Positions 29,075-38,746 of a DNA stretch of 64,000 bases are shown here, in pieces; position 1 is the stretch's first letter; the number at the start of each line of letters is the position of its first letter. The translations under genes and the position numbers were made by a program. The notes beneath the pieces are model-generated. The model worked only from the letters and a program-made list of their open reading frames with translations. It did no database searches and had not been told where the DNA came from. Source of the stretch: Lysinibacillus xylanilyticus. Its GTDB lineage: Bacteria > Bacillota > Bacilli > Bacillales_A > Planococcaceae. The stretch lies in NCBI RefSeq assembly GCF_001708185.1, contig NZ_MDDN01000002.1, forward strand, positions 124,001-188,000, read 5' to 3'.

Positions 29075-29917
29075 TTATTTTTCCCTAATCTTAACAGCAG
29101 AACCGAGTTCACTTCCATCTACAGCAACAGGAATTAGCTCATAGCCCTTCCCTGTTAAATATACTGCATCGAGGCGAACACCCCACTTCGTATAATCTTC
29201 GTTTAAAGGATACGCAGTGTTAAAGTCCCAAGATTCTCCTGATGCTGATTGGATTTTAAAATGTATCGCTTCATTTAACAGGCTATTCTCAGAATGAAAG
29301 TAAATCGTTGTTGATATTGGTGTAGAAATAACCTTCTCTATCGTTATCTCTTGACCATCTAATAGCTTCACTTTTTTCGCAACAGTGAACGTCTTCCTAT
29401 CTTCTTGTAATTGCTTTTGTGAAGCTTCCACTTGAAATTCCCACGGCTCGTCAATCTTTTTTTCTCCGTTCCAGTCGTTATAGCGAATATCTAAATTTAA
29501 TATTTTGTCCTTTGGTAGTTCACTCAATTTCACACTACTATAGATGGTAAAAACCTTATCGGATTGTGCGATGGACTGTCCTCCATTTCTAACCGTGAAT
29601 TCTTTCCCATTCACAAAAACTTGTGGAAAGAGATAAATTTGATCATCGAAATTTACATCCTTTACTGGCTTAAAGGTAGCATTCAATAAGATCTGATTAT
29701 CGTCAATTATTATTTCATTTAATGTTAAACGTCCAAGTTTATTTTCGGTAGTTTTACCAACAACTGTTTTGTATGCTTCAAAATTCAATTCCTTATAAAA
29801 CAAAAAATAAAAAACAAATACACAAGTAACTACCAAGAAAAGCAATACTACAATAAACCATGCTTTACGTCCTCGATTTTCCTTAGGCTGACCCTCGACT
29901 ATCAAATCATTGGACAT
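29075..29917 (-). CDS. Membrane-anchored extracytoplasmic protein (DUF4179/DUF5643-like)
   Basis: A 280-residue protein with a short cytoplasmic head, one membrane helix (about 20-42) and an all-beta external part. The tail has the features of domains found in Firmicutes anti-sigma-type proteins (DUF4179/DUF5643): GRLTLNEIIIDDNQILLNATF, then a second repeat-like half. The usual ECF sigma gene is not next to it, so it is an orphan. GAGGTG precedes two adjacent ATGs (29918-29920 and 29915-29917), and the second is used here. The family assignment is tentative. Confidence 0.55.
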   Translation of the reverse strand: MSNDLIVEGQPKENRGRKAWFIVVLLFLVVTCVFVFYFLFYKELNFEAYKTVVGKTTENKLGRLTLNEIIIDDNQILLNATFKPVKDVNFDDQIYLFPQVFVNGKEFTVRNGGQSIAQSDKVFTIYSSVKLSELPKDKILNLDIRYNDWNGEKKIDEPWEFQVEASQKQLQEDRKTFTVAKKVKLLDGQEITIEKVISTPISTTIYFHSENSLLNEAIHFKIQSASGESWDFNTAYPLNEDYTKWGVRLDAVYLTGKGYELIPVAVDGSELGSAVKIREK

Positions 29918-30189
29918 CATGTACACCTCATTCTAAGAAAGTATGTCTACACAAATGCTTTTTATTTATTGTAGTTTTCAGTTGAACATTATATAACCTC
30001 TAACAATGTCAAGGCGTGACGGATTTCACTATGTATCAAAAGGAATAATTTATATTCCTTTAATGCGTTGAAAAACTTGAAGAACAAAATGGTAAGGAAA
30101 TCTTTGTGATTGTTGCAAAATGAGGGTGATTCAGTTTCAGGCCTCGCGTTCATATGAGCTAGCGTCAAACCGCTTTCTTCACTTACATT

Positions 30190-30303
30190 GTTGCTGTCGC
30201 TTCGCTTTCGCACAGTCAAAACCATATTGTTGCTGTCGCTTCGCTTTCGCACAGTCAAAACAAAGCGCTCAGTCGGAACGGAAATCAACCACTCGTTTTA
30301 CCG
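30190..30303. repeat. Partial MITE-like element (copy F)
   Basis: Two GC-rich units (each with CGCTTCGCTTTCGCACAG) are followed by the CAGTCGGAACGGAAATCAAC end block and a mutated inverted end. The opposite end is missing. Confidence 0.7.
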
Positions 30304-30378
30304 AAGAGCCATGCTTTGTCTGACACCTTAATCATTTCATTCACACAATAACACTATGAAAGGAATAATCTATATCCC

Positions 30379-31569
30379 TTACTCTTGCTGTCGAATCTTT
30401 CTAGCCTCTCCCATTAAATAATCTACAAATACCTCATCTTTCACTAACCATGCTTGATAATTTCTTTTTAAAAACCATTCCGCTTCATAAAAGCTTGTAA
30501 AGTTTTGATCTAATGGAAGTTTATTTTTTTCAATTACCCAATCAAAATCACTTATTGAATATAGGAGGAAAATTTCTTTCTTGAGGTTTTTATACAATGT
30601 CCCAAAAGAAGAAAACCTTAAATTATAGCTATTTCGTTTCGCATCCTCTGGTATTGGTTCTATATGAAATGTTTGTGCCACGTACTGCTTATAAGCTTCA
30701 TCTGTTAAAGAACAACCAGCTGCCTTTTGATGGCCTCCCCCTCCGAATTCTCCTGCAATTGCCGAAACATCTATATGATCATGAATCGTTCGAAAGGAAA
30801 TCTTTTTGCCTCCCATATTTAAGATAGCTATAAAATCAAGGTGTACATTTTCTTTTCCTAATTCATTACCAAGCTCGGAATGATAAGATTCTGCATAAAC
30901 CACACCTGTAAAGAATTCTCCCATTGCTGTTTGCACTAGTTCCCTTTTTTTCCGGCGGATATAACGTTTTATTTTCTCTTCTTCCATGTTTAAAATTTTC
31001 TTTTCAAATTCATCAAAATCAAATTGCTCACTTGATTTTAAACGTTCAAGCATTTTTTCTTCAAATTCCTCGATGGACACCAAATAAAAAAGAGTATTTA
31101 ATCGATGTGCTTGGTGATTTTCATTCTTTTCCCATTCCCATGTATCGTACTGTCTCACTAACTCTACAAATTCTGTGATGGAATTCGTTTTTTCTATTAA
31201 CCCCTGTGTGATAAGATACTGATAAAATAAGGATGTTGCTGATGTTAAATATCCGTTTTCATCTTCGACTACTACTTTACCCCATTCATACTCGTTCAAA
31301 TGGTGAGCCGTTTTATGATGATCAAGCAGTTGAACATTGCCAGTTGCGTTATAATAATCATTCAATCTTTTTTCAATTTTCTCATTCGGAGATAAATCGG
31401 TAATAAATAAAAAAGTATCTTGCTGGTTATTATCTAAAAAGTACTCAATCTCTCGGTCAAGCGACGCAATTGAATTGTATCTTACTTTTACTTGATCATG
31501 AAAAGCTAGCTTGGCTAAAATTCCGCAACCTACGCCATCTAAATCATTATGTGATAGCAATTTATACAT
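30379..31569 (-). CDS. nrnB: DHH-family phosphoesterase, NrnB-like
   Basis: A 396-residue DHH/DHHA1 protein. The metal motifs are HNDLDGVG (7-14), ITDLSPN, LDHHKT (the DHH triad) and the C-terminal GGGGHQKAAG substrate loop. Length and layout fit NrnB (YngD) of Bacillus subtilis, which degrades short oligoribonucleotides and also hydrolyses cyclic mononucleotides. It is a cytosolic, single-gene unit flanked by repeats. Confidence 0.75.
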   Translation of the reverse strand: MYKLLSHNDLDGVGCGILAKLAFHDQVKVRYNSIASLDREIEYFLDNNQQDTFLFITDLSPNEKIEKRLNDYYNATGNVQLLDHHKTAHHLNEYEWGKVVVEDENGYLTSATSLFYQYLITQGLIEKTNSITEFVELVRQYDTWEWEKNENHQAHRLNTLFYLVSIEEFEEKMLERLKSSEQFDFDEFEKKILNMEEEKIKRYIRRKKRELVQTAMGEFFTGVVYAESYHSELGNELGKENVHLDFIAILNMGGKKISFRTIHDHIDVSAIAGEFGGGGHQKAAGCSLTDEAYKQYVAQTFHIEPIPEDAKRNSYNLRFSSFGTLYKNLKKEIFLLYSISDFDWVIEKNKLPLDQNFTSFYEAEWFLKRNYQAWLVKDEVFVDYLMGEARKIRQQE

Positions 31570-31573
31570 TTTT

Positions 31574-32006
31574 TCACCTCAATAAATAGTATGGTTTATC
31601 GTTGAAAAAATTATTGGTATGCGAAACAAGAAAAAACTTTATGTGAGTTTTGGGAATGCTATTGCAATAATTCGAATAAAGCGACCATAGAACAGAATTT
31701 GCATCTATGCAGATTCTGTTTTGACTAAAGTAGTACTCTCTCCAATAGTCATAAAGTATTAAAACTTTCACTTTATTGTTAAATCAAAAATTATTCATGT
31801 CATAGTATTTATCATTAAGTATTTATTTTCTACAATGCTTAACATTCACTATTTTTTATAATAATTCTCTCATAATTGTCACAAAAACCCTCTTTAACAC
31901 AACCTTTGTACAAATATCCTATTAGCAAATCTCCCTTTTCAATTAATTAGATTATTTAAAAATGTCAAAAATTAATTTTTTAAGAAAATATAAATTCATT
32001 TTTTGT
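31574..32006. other. AT-rich stretch, no supported gene
   Basis: A 65-codon minus-strand frame lacks a ribosome binding site and resembles nothing. The right end carries the promoter of the decarboxylase gene. Confidence 0.5.
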
Positions 32007-32012
32007 TATAAT
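32007..32012 (+). promoter_or_regulatory. -10 element upstream of the decarboxylase gene
   Basis: TATAAT preceded by TTTTTTGT in a very AT-rich leader, 83 bases before the start codon. The -35 is not clear. Confidence 0.45.
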
Positions 32013-32094
32013 ATGCTATTATATTTTTAGTAAAACGACCTATTTTTATGCAATAAAAAAATAGAGGAAAAATGAACTACAAAGGATGATAAAC

Positions 32095-33738
32095 ATGAAA
32101 AAAATCCAACAATTATTCCAAAGCGAAGACGGAAATATCGAACAAAGAGAGAATTTTTTATCTCTGTTAGAGAAAATTGTTTCATCATTAGATGAGTTAA
32201 AGAATCCAAAAATAACAACTCTTGGACCGATGAAAGAGCGTTCTGACAATTTTTACAAAGAGCTAATGCAAGATCATCAAGTACCAACTTCAGGTGTAGG
32301 ACTTGATCAGGTTGTGGATGGATTAACACAATTGATGCAAGGACATCCTTACCATACACGCAACTTTGTAACAAATGTTTTACCAATGGCCAGCATTCCT
32401 GGCATTTTAGGTCAATTTACAAGTGCCTTACTTAACGGTAACAATCTATGGGATGTATACGGACCAGCTGCCGCAGAATGTGAGGTAAAAGTTGTAGCAA
32501 TGATGTCGAAGTTAGTTGGTTACGACTATACGCAAAGCTTTGGCTACACAACATGGGGAGGACAAGGGGCTGTTTTCAGTGGGCTACGTCTTGCTATCGC
32601 TAAACAATTCCCTAACGCAAAGGAAGATGGCGTACCAAATAATTTATATTGCTTCGCTTCAGAAAATGCGCATTACAGCTTATTAAAATCAATCGAAGCA
32701 GTGGGCATCGGGAGCAAACATTTAATTCGTGTTAAAGCTGGAAAAGATCATTCAATGGATATCGAAGACTTACAAGCTCGCATGACGGAAGTTATAGAAA
32801 ACGGTGGCATTCCGGTGTATGTAGTAGCTACAACTGGTGCTACAGATCAATTTGCCATCGATGATGTACAAGCGATCAAAAACGTTACAACTAACCTTGA
32901 ACAAAAATATTCCTTAAAACCAATACATATTCATGCTGATTCAGCTTTAGGTGGTTTTTATGCCTTTTTCAATGATTATGATTTTAAGGCAAATCCACTT
33001 CAGTTCGAGTCTGATGTTTTACAAGGATTAGAACAAATTAAAGAACGTATGCAATATCTGCCTATCGCTGATAGCCTTTGTTTTGACTTCCAAAAGCTTG
33101 GTCAAACGCCGTATTTAACTAGCCTATTCTTAATAAAAGAAGGTAAACATTTGCAGTTGTTAGATATTGAAGACTTCGACACACCTTATGTAGGCAATAG
33201 AGGCTATGGTTCTTATCACACAGGCTATACATTAGAGTGCTCTCGTATGGGTAGTTCAATTGCTATTTATGCAGCATTACAAGCCTTTGGTAAAGAAGGC
33301 TACCAACAAATATTAGCAAATTATGTGCGTGTCAATTTAGCATTCCGTGCGCAGTTAGCTGAAAAGACTCCAATGTTACAAGTAGTCAATGAGGATAATA
33401 TTGGACCAGTCACAGCATTTCGTTTGTATCCTGAAGGCTTTAATTGGAAATCTGAACAGTCAGGTAGCTATACACAAGATCAGATTGAATATATTAATGG
33501 CCTTAACGCTTCTTTATTTGAGATTATAGGTGAAGGTCGTGACGAAGTATTTTTCGGTGATACAACACGAGTTTGCACTGTCATCACGAGTGATACAAAA
33601 CAACAGATGCCAGTCGCTGCTGCAAAATTCTTCTCTATTTCTCCTTATACTGAGACGGAGCATATTGGTGATATGATTCATTTCTTACAACAAAAGTTAA
33701 AAGTTTTGGAGGATGCTAAAGTTGAATATAGTAACTAA
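32095..33738 (+). CDS. PLP-dependent group II decarboxylase-like protein
   Basis: A 547-residue type I-fold PLP enzyme of the glutamate/tyrosine/diaminobutyrate decarboxylase group. It has [30 protein letters not shown] (cofactor-stacking region), HADSALGGF (Asp for the pyridine nitrogen) and [10 protein letters not shown] with the Schiff-base lysine. Most relatives read DPHK or SGHK at that lysine; here the His is Gln, so the reaction may differ. ATG at 32095 follows AAAGGATGA with 8-base spacing. Its end overlaps a chemoreceptor gene, so the two are translationally coupled. The substrate is unknown. Confidence 0.75.
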   Translation: MKKIQQLFQSEDGNIEQRENFLSLLEKIVSSLDELKNPKITTLGPMKERSDNFYKELMQDHQVPTSGVGLDQVVDGLTQLMQGHPYHTRNFVTNVLPMASIPGILGQFTSALLNGNNLWDVYGPAAAECEVKVVAMMSKLVGYDYTQSFGYTTWGGQGAVFSGLRLAIAKQFPNAKEDGVPNNLYCFASENAHYSLLKSIEAVGIGSKHLIRVKAGKDHSMDIEDLQARMTEVIENGGIPVYVVATTGATDQFAIDDVQAIKNVTTNLEQKYSLKPIHIHADSALGGFYAFFNDYDFKANPLQFESDVLQGLEQIKERMQYLPIADSLCFDFQKLGQTPYLTSLFLIKEGKHLQLLDIEDFDTPYVGNRGYGSYHTGYTLECSRMGSSIAIYAALQAFGKEGYQQILANYVRVNLAFRAQLAEKTPMLQVVNEDNIGPVTAFRLYPEGFNWKSEQSGSYTQDQIEYINGLNASLFEIIGEGRDEVFFGDTTRVCTVITSDTKQQMPVAAAKFFSISPYTETEHIGDMIHFLQQKLKVLEDAKVEYSN

Positions 33739-35419
33739 GCTAAAGAGTTCTTTACTTTATAAATATATTGCTAGCTTTACTATTCCTATTACTATTATTT
33801 CAATTTTATTTAGCGTCGTATTATTTATTGCGTCCAATCAAATTATCAATAATTTCGTTATTACACAATTTGAGTCATCTTTAGATGTTATTTCTAAAAC
33901 TATTTTTGAAGATATAGACATAAACGACGTCAAAGCTGCAGATGACGGTGATAAGGATAAATATGAAGAACTATTAAATCAATTAAATGAAACACTTAAA
34001 AAGTTTAATATTGAAAATGCCTACGTCCTTTCACGTGCAAATGGCAAGGAACATATTGTTGCATTAAGCAATAAAGATAATCAACAAGAAGACTATGTTT
34101 TTAGTAAAGACATGCGTGAAGCGTTAGATTTTGAAACCGTTAAATCTAGTGAAATTTATAAAGATGAATACGGTATTCATAAATCCATTTTTATACCATT
34201 TAAAGATACTGATATGCTTTTGGGTATAGATATGGACGCTTCTTTCATTTCTGAACTTCATACAAAGATTATTTGGAATTGTATCATTATGACCTTAATT
34301 TTTGTGATATTTGGTGGTATCGTGGCTTATTTCATTAGTAAAGGCATTATAAAACCAATTAAAAATATGACTGGTTATGTGAGTAAGGTGGCAAAAGGAG
34401 ACTTAGCTGTGGAACCACTTCGTATTAAGGGTTCTCATGAAATTGCACAGCTTTCTAAAGGCATTGAAAATATGACTGCAGACTTACGCTCGCTTATTCA
34501 GCAAATTGCTGAAAATGCTGAGCAAGTAGCTGCTATGTCTGAAGAGTTAACAGCAAGCTCTGAGCAAACAAGTGCATCTATTCAACAAATTACTTCTTCT
34601 ATGCAAGAAGTAGCTGCGGGATCAGAAAAACAAACTTCCTCTATTGAAGAAGTAGAACATCATATTACAACAATCTCTACAAAGATGTCAGAAGTTGTAA
34701 CGAGCGTTAATGATGTCACTACTAAGGCATTTAGTGCATCTTCTATTTCAGAGAAAGGCAATTCGACGATTCAAAATGCTACTGAAAAGATGGCTGTAAC
34801 ATCTGATGCAATTCAAGAAACTTCGGTAGTTGTGGAACGTTTAAGCACATACACAAATGAGATCGGTGACATCGTGACATTAATTAATGAAATTACTGAT
34901 CAAACAAATTTACTTGCTTTAAATGCATCGATTGAAGCGGCTCGTGCTGGTGAGCATGGTAAAGGCTTCGCAGTTGTAGCAGAAGAAGTACGTAAGCTGG
35001 CTGACCAATCATTAGCTGCAACGAATAGTATTCGAACACGTATTGAAACAATTAAGGAAGAGTCTGCCCAAGCCGTAAAATCAATGGCAATAAGCAGTAA
35101 TAATCTGGCTGAAAGCTCTACTACTTTTAATGCATCAGGTGAAGCTTTTAAAGAAATCAATGCACATATTACTGAACTAACTCAAGAAATGGATCAAGTT
35201 AACAACATCATTACTACAATGAACGAAGGCGTTAATAGCATCGCCATTTCTGTAGAGGAGGTTGGTGTAGTAGCCGTTCAAGCATCTGGAAACATTCAAA
35301 ATGTAGCAGCTGCTTCTGAAGAACAATCAGCAAGTATTGAAGAGATTACTGCGTCGTCCAATAATTTAGCTGAGATGGCACAGCAACTTCGCAATATCAT
35401 CCAAAAATTTCAGTTATAA
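33722..35419 (+). CDS. Methyl-accepting chemotaxis protein
   Basis: A 565-residue transmembrane chemoreceptor: first helix about 15-40, an external sensor of about 150 residues (single-Cache-like), second helix about 190-213, HAMP (about 214-268) and a long signalling coiled coil with the hairpin tip [20 protein letters not shown]. The TTG at 33722-33724 is preferred, because GGAGG lies nine bases upstream while the in-frame ATG at 33713 directly abuts it. It overlaps the preceding decarboxylase gene by 17 bases, which suggests the receptor senses a compound handled by that enzyme. Confidence 0.88.
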   Translation: MNIVTKLKSSLLYKYIASFTIPITIISILFSVVLFIASNQIINNFVITQFESSLDVISKTIFEDIDINDVKAADDGDKDKYEELLNQLNETLKKFNIENAYVLSRANGKEHIVALSNKDNQQEDYVFSKDMREALDFETVKSSEIYKDEYGIHKSIFIPFKDTDMLLGIDMDASFISELHTKIIWNCIIMTLIFVIFGGIVAYFISKGIIKPIKNMTGYVSKVAKGDLAVEPLRIKGSHEIAQLSKGIENMTADLRSLIQQIAENAEQVAAMSEELTASSEQTSASIQQITSSMQEVAAGSEKQTSSIEEVEHHITTISTKMSEVVTSVNDVTTKAFSASSISEKGNSTIQNATEKMAVTSDAIQETSVVVERLSTYTNEIGDIVTLINEITDQTNLLALNASIEAARAGEHGKGFAVVAEEVRKLADQSLAATNSIRTRIETIKEESAQAVKSMAISSNNLAESSTTFNASGEAFKEINAHITELTQEMDQVNNIITTMNEGVNSIAISVEEVGVVAVQASGNIQNVAAASEEQSASIEEITASSNNLAEMAQQLRNIIQKFQL

Positions 35420-35453
35420 GAAAAACTAAGCAATAATATTCTTCTTTCTGATC

Positions 35454-35517
35454 ACAAAAATCCGCTATACTTTTTGTGGGTAAGTTTCTCCCAACAGAAG
35501 TCTATGCGGATTTTTGT
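35454..35517. terminator. Long hairpin terminator after the chemoreceptor gene
   Basis: ACAAAAATCCGC/GCGGATTTTTGT arms (12 bp) with a 40-base loop. The A/T-rich arm ends let it serve both convergent genes. Confidence 0.65.
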
Positions 35518-35537
35518 TATGCTTTTTAAAAGTACTT

Positions 35538-36479
35538 CTATTTTAATACCCTCTTTTTCATCCATTTAATCGTTTCTTCTAGCCCTACTCTATATGAAGT
35601 ACCCGGTAACGTGCCTATTTCCTTTTCGTATTTTTCCCCGCTTAAAATGACCGGTTTTTCTGTTAAATACAACATCTCAACTACTTCTTTCATAGAAGGA
35701 GAAAAAATTCCGATAAGACGTATCATCCCTTTAGAGACTGTACGAATACCTTTTTTGTAGCCTGTGATGTCCCGTAAAATTTTTACTAGTTCTTCCCCTG
35801 TAATTGTATGAACAGCTGGCACGTTCCAATTCTGATTATATGTGTCATCTCGTAAAGCAAGCTCAACCATAGCCTTTGCCCCATCAACTGTATAAAGGAA
35901 TTCCCTTTTCACCTGCATATTTCCGACAAAATTAGCTTTTTTACCTTGTGCAACTTTTTTTAACGTTTCATAGAGTATTGTATTCTCTGCATTCGGTCCA
36001 TATAAATCAGGCAAATGAACGATTAACGAGGTTATATTACTTTCCTTCAATTTGTTTTCCATTGCTAAACGAATTTTCCCCTTCTTTGTCTGGGGTTCTT
36101 TTCTCGTCTCCTCTGTAATTCGATTTGTGGATTGTCTCCCATATGCATAAATATTATCAACAAGCGCAATCTTTGCTCCTTGCTTTTCGGCTATTTTAAT
36201 GACCATATCTAAGCATCGATTATGTTGCTTTGCCCAATCCTGATACGGAAAACTAATAGCATGAAAAATAACATCCACACCATTTGAAGCCTTCATCATT
36301 TCCTGTTCATTAAATGCGTCGCCAGAAATGATTTCGACATTTTTGTGATGCTGAAAAAGTGCCACTAATTTTTCTTTATTTCTAGCAAATGCCTTTACAT
36401 GTATATTTCGGCTTACTAATTCATTTACAAGAGCATAGCCCATCCCACCAGACGCACCAACAACTAATGCAGTTTTCAA
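35538..36479 (-). CDS. NAD(P)-dependent epimerase/dehydratase-family (atypical SDR) protein
   Basis: A 313-residue extended/atypical short-chain dehydrogenase fold. It has the Rossmann motif VVGASGGMGYAL (5-16), SGDAF and an active-site-region NIYAYGR. No precise reaction can be assigned. It follows a TetR gene and carries in its leader a copy of the same 15-bp palindrome found upstream of tetR, so TetR probably represses both. Confidence 0.75.
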   Translation of the reverse strand: MKTALVVGASGGMGYALVNELVSRNIHVKAFARNKEKLVALFQHHKNVEIISGDAFNEQEMMKASNGVDVIFHAISFPYQDWAKQHNRCLDMVIKIAEKQGAKIALVDNIYAYGRQSTNRITEETRKEPQTKKGKIRLAMENKLKESNITSLIVHLPDLYGPNAENTILYETLKKVAQGKKANFVGNMQVKREFLYTVDGAKAMVELALRDDTYNQNWNVPAVHTITGEELVKILRDITGYKKGIRTVSKGMIRLIGIFSPSMKEVVEMLYLTEKPVILSGEKYEKEIGTLPGTSYRVGLEETIKWMKKRVLK

Positions 36480-36497
36480 ACAGAATACCCCCTTTTA

Positions 36498-36512
36498 TTA
36501 ACCACCGGTCAA
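36498..36512. promoter_or_regulatory. TetR operator upstream of the SDR gene
   Basis: TTAACCACCGGTCAA fits TTRACC-N3-GGTYAA and ends 18 bases before the SDR start. The same pattern lies upstream of tetR. Confidence 0.65.
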
Positions 36513-36564
36513 ATCACTGTAAAAAGTAAGCTCTAGATTATTTGTAACCTAGAACTACATTTCC

Positions 36565-37134
36565 TTATGTTAAGGCCTTAAAAAGAAATTTTGCATGAAC
36601 ATCTACCGCCTCTTTCGCTTCCTCATAATTTTTTACATAGTGACGATAATGAGCGACAAAACCATGCAGAGCAATAAATGTAGAATGTATATCTGAAATT
36701 AACAGTTCAGTCTTTGATAAGGACTGTACAGATTGTGCAAATTTTTCATAACTAAGATTTGCTGCCTCTTGTGAAAGTCCATCAATTTCACTGTCCCTTA
36801 TCATAAACATTAATTCATATTGGCTTTGATTATTTAAACCAAACGCCATAAAGCCTACAAAAACATTGAGCAGTTTTGTGTTATTATCTTCAGGGCCATT
36901 TACAGTTTCATCTAAAGTATTATTTAGTTCCGAAAAATAATTACCTAAAATTGCGTAAAAAATTTCAGCTTTATTTTTAAAATGATAGTAAATAGCCCCA
37001 TGACTACAGCTAAGTTCTTTAGCAATACTGCGCATCGATACTTGGTAAAAATTCTTCGTAATAAATTGCTTATGCGCCTCATTTATTATCATTTCTTTCG
37101 TCAGATCTTTTGTTGACGGCTTACGTGGTGACAT
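36565..37134 (-). CDS. TetR-family transcriptional regulator
   Basis: A 189-residue regulator with an N-terminal helix-turn-helix (about 10-57, SMRSIAKELSCSHGAIYYHFKNKAEIF) and a variable ligand-binding C-terminal part. The ATG at 37132-37134 has AAGGAGG seven bases upstream; the open frame further up has no site and runs through the operator. The 15-bp palindrome directly upstream indicates autoregulation, and its twin controls the following SDR gene. Confidence 0.85.
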   Translation of the reverse strand: MSPRKPSTKDLTKEMIINEAHKQFITKNFYQVSMRSIAKELSCSHGAIYYHFKNKAEIFYAILGNYFSELNNTLDETVNGPEDNNTKLLNVFVGFMAFGLNNQSQYELMFMIRDSEIDGLSQEAANLSYEKFAQSVQSLSKTELLISDIHSTFIALHGFVAHYRHYVKNYEEAKEAVDVHAKFLFKALT

Positions 37135-37148
37135 AACGTCCTCCTTAT

Positions 37149-37163
37149 TTGACCAGTGGTTAA
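37149..37163. promoter_or_regulatory. TetR operator upstream of tetR
   Basis: TTGACCAGTGGTTAA, the mirror form of the site at 36498-36512 (TTRACC-N3-GGTYAA). Confidence 0.7.
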
Positions 37164-37263
37164 TTAATAGTATATGGATAATTTTCGCATTTAGCAATAG
37201 TTACTAAAAGGAAATTTACTTCTTGGATATCAGCAAAGTAAAAAGACGAATATTAACCAAAAT

Positions 37264-37296
37264 AATCGGATCACCTACATGGAAGGCGATCCGATT
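37264..37296 (-). terminator. Terminator of the yqeY-like gene
   Basis: AATCGGATC/GATCCGATT perfect arms with ATTATTTTGG on the minus strand. Confidence 0.65.
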
Positions 37297-37305
37297 AAAC
37301 TATAA

Positions 37306-37734
37306 TTATGAAATTAAACTTTTCACAACTTTTGAGATAATAGCACCTTCTGCTTGACCAGTTAATAGAGGTTTTGCAATTTTCATCGCTTCCCCCATAT
37401 TCATCCCTTTGACAACGCCAGCTGCCACAAGTTTTTCTACAATTTCTTCTTCAGATAATTGCTTTGGCAAAAATGATTTTAATAGTACTAATTTCGCTTC
37501 CTCTTTTTCAATTAAGTCAGCTCGTCCTGCATTTTGAGCACCCTCTAATGCCTGATTTGTTTGCTTAACCTCACGATTAACGATAGCAATTTCCTCTTCA
37601 GTCGATAAAGCTTCTCCCTTTTCCTTTTCAGCTAAATCTAGGGCAGATTTCAAAAGCGATAGTACGCCTTTTGCTAATACGTCCTTTTCTTTCATTGCCT
37701 TTTTTAATTGTTCAAATACCTCTGTTTTTAACAA
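37306..37734 (-). CDS. GatB/YqeY domain-containing protein
   Basis: A 142-residue protein formed by a helical bundle and a YqeY C-terminal part (LKSFLPKQLSEEEI, GMNMGEAMKIAKPLLTGQAEG). The family is related to the tail domain of GatB and may act on tRNA-linked steps, but its role is not established. The TTG at 37732-37734 has AAGGAG eight bases upstream; the in-frame GTG further up overlaps that site. In Bacillus yqeY is paired with rpsU near mtaB. Here it is alone and far away, so it may be a second copy. Confidence 0.8.
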   Translation of the reverse strand: MLKTEVFEQLKKAMKEKDVLAKGVLSLLKSALDLAEKEKGEALSTEEEIAIVNREVKQTNQALEGAQNAGRADLIEKEEAKLVLLKSFLPKQLSEEEIVEKLVAAGVVKGMNMGEAMKIAKPLLTGQAEGAIISKVVKSLIS

Positions 37735-37856
37735 TCTTTTCACTCCTTCTAGCCATTTATTTCAAATAATATTATACCATCAAATACACCTTAGCGTAAT
37801 TGTGACTGTCGCATTGCTTGCTCCACATAAGACATTTCTGAATAAAGAAAAAAAAC

Positions 37857-37879
37857 ACCGTACCCCTTTAGGTTACGGT
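37857..37879 (-). terminator. Terminator of the coiled-coil gene
   Basis: ACCGTA/TACGGT arms followed by eight T residues on the minus strand. Confidence 0.75.
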
Positions 37880-37892
37880 AAGTTAACTTATA

Positions 37893-38228
37893 CTATTTTG
37901 TTTGTTGAAGAACAGATACTTCAGCTTTTGTCTCTAATAAATCAAGTGATACAATTCCAATTTTTGAATCTAAAACATCAATTTTTTTGCTTAAATTTTG
38001 TTCAACCTTATCTAACTTTGCTTCCACTACTTCGATTTTTTCATCTAATCTTCTTTCGACTGTATCGAGTTTCTCTTCTAATCTTCTTTCGACCGCTTCA
38101 ATTTTCTCCTCTAAACTTCCTTTAACAGCTCCAATTTGTTGCTGAAGATCTAATTTCATTTCTTGCATTTGCTTAGAAAGCTCCAAAATTGCTTGAAGGA
38201 TGGTATGTTGATTCACTTCTTGTTTCAT
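37893..38228 (-). CDS. Coiled-coil protein of unknown function
   Basis: A 111-residue, highly charged protein. About 75 residues form a heptad-patterned coiled coil built from imperfect 11-residue repeats (EKIEAVERRLE, EKLDTVERRLD, EKIEVVEAKLD). The ATG at 38226-38228 follows AGGAGG. Similar small coiled-coil proteins are common in Bacillaceae, but I cannot assign a role. The internal repeats may cause copy-number variation. Confidence 0.65.
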   Translation of the reverse strand: MKQEVNQHTILQAILELSKQMQEMKLDLQQQIGAVKGSLEEKIEAVERRLEEKLDTVERRLDEKIEVVEAKLDKVEQNLSKKIDVLDSKIGIVSLDLLETKAEVSVLQQTK

Positions 38229-38314
38229 GATCGTCTTCCTCCTCACTTTTATATAATCTATTAATCTATCTATTAAATTCACGAAATTAATTATATTGAC
38301 ATCCACCAGAGGCT

Positions 38315-38522
38315 TTAGGCTAACAGATATTTTTTGTGCGAAAGCGTAGCGTCAGCAACAGATATTTTTTGTGCGAAAGCGTAGCGTCAGCAACAGATAT
38401 TTTTTGTGCGAAAGCGCAGCATCAGCAACAGATGTTTTTTGTGCGAAAGCGCAGTGCTAACGTAGCGTCAATAACAGGGTTTTATCTGCACGAAAGCGAA
38501 GCGGCAGCCGCAACAACACGAC
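38315..38522 (+). repeat. GC-rich unit array (copy H)
   Basis: Four direct copies of a 35-bp unit (GATATTTTTTGTGCGAAAGC and tail GTCAGCAACA), then a degenerate unit and one in the second phase. The repeats abut with no spacers and the array ends in CAACAACACGACGTT. No terminal inverted repeats remain. Confidence 0.8.
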
Positions 38523-38746
38523 GTTAAAAAAGTAGAGTTACACATAAGTAACTCTACTTGTCATTCTATCTATGATTTATCTCAAAGTCAAAGTATTAAT
38601 AGATGGGATTTGTCAAGTATTCATCCGTTAATTTTACTTCAAATAATCTCATGATTTACCCTTTGTATGTAAAACTGCTATAACACATAATATGTTATTA
38701 ATTCTCCTAATAAGTAAAGATACTAATTGCAAGAGTCATTCAAATA

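Noticed and set aside
31574-31771. 65-codon minus-strand frame next to nrnB
   Set aside because: No ribosome binding site, AT-rich random-like composition, no recognisable features.
38330-38440. Regular direct repeats resembling a CRISPR array
   Set aside because: The 35-bp units abut with no spacers between them, there are no cas genes, and the same unit is dispersed through the window within MITE-like elements.
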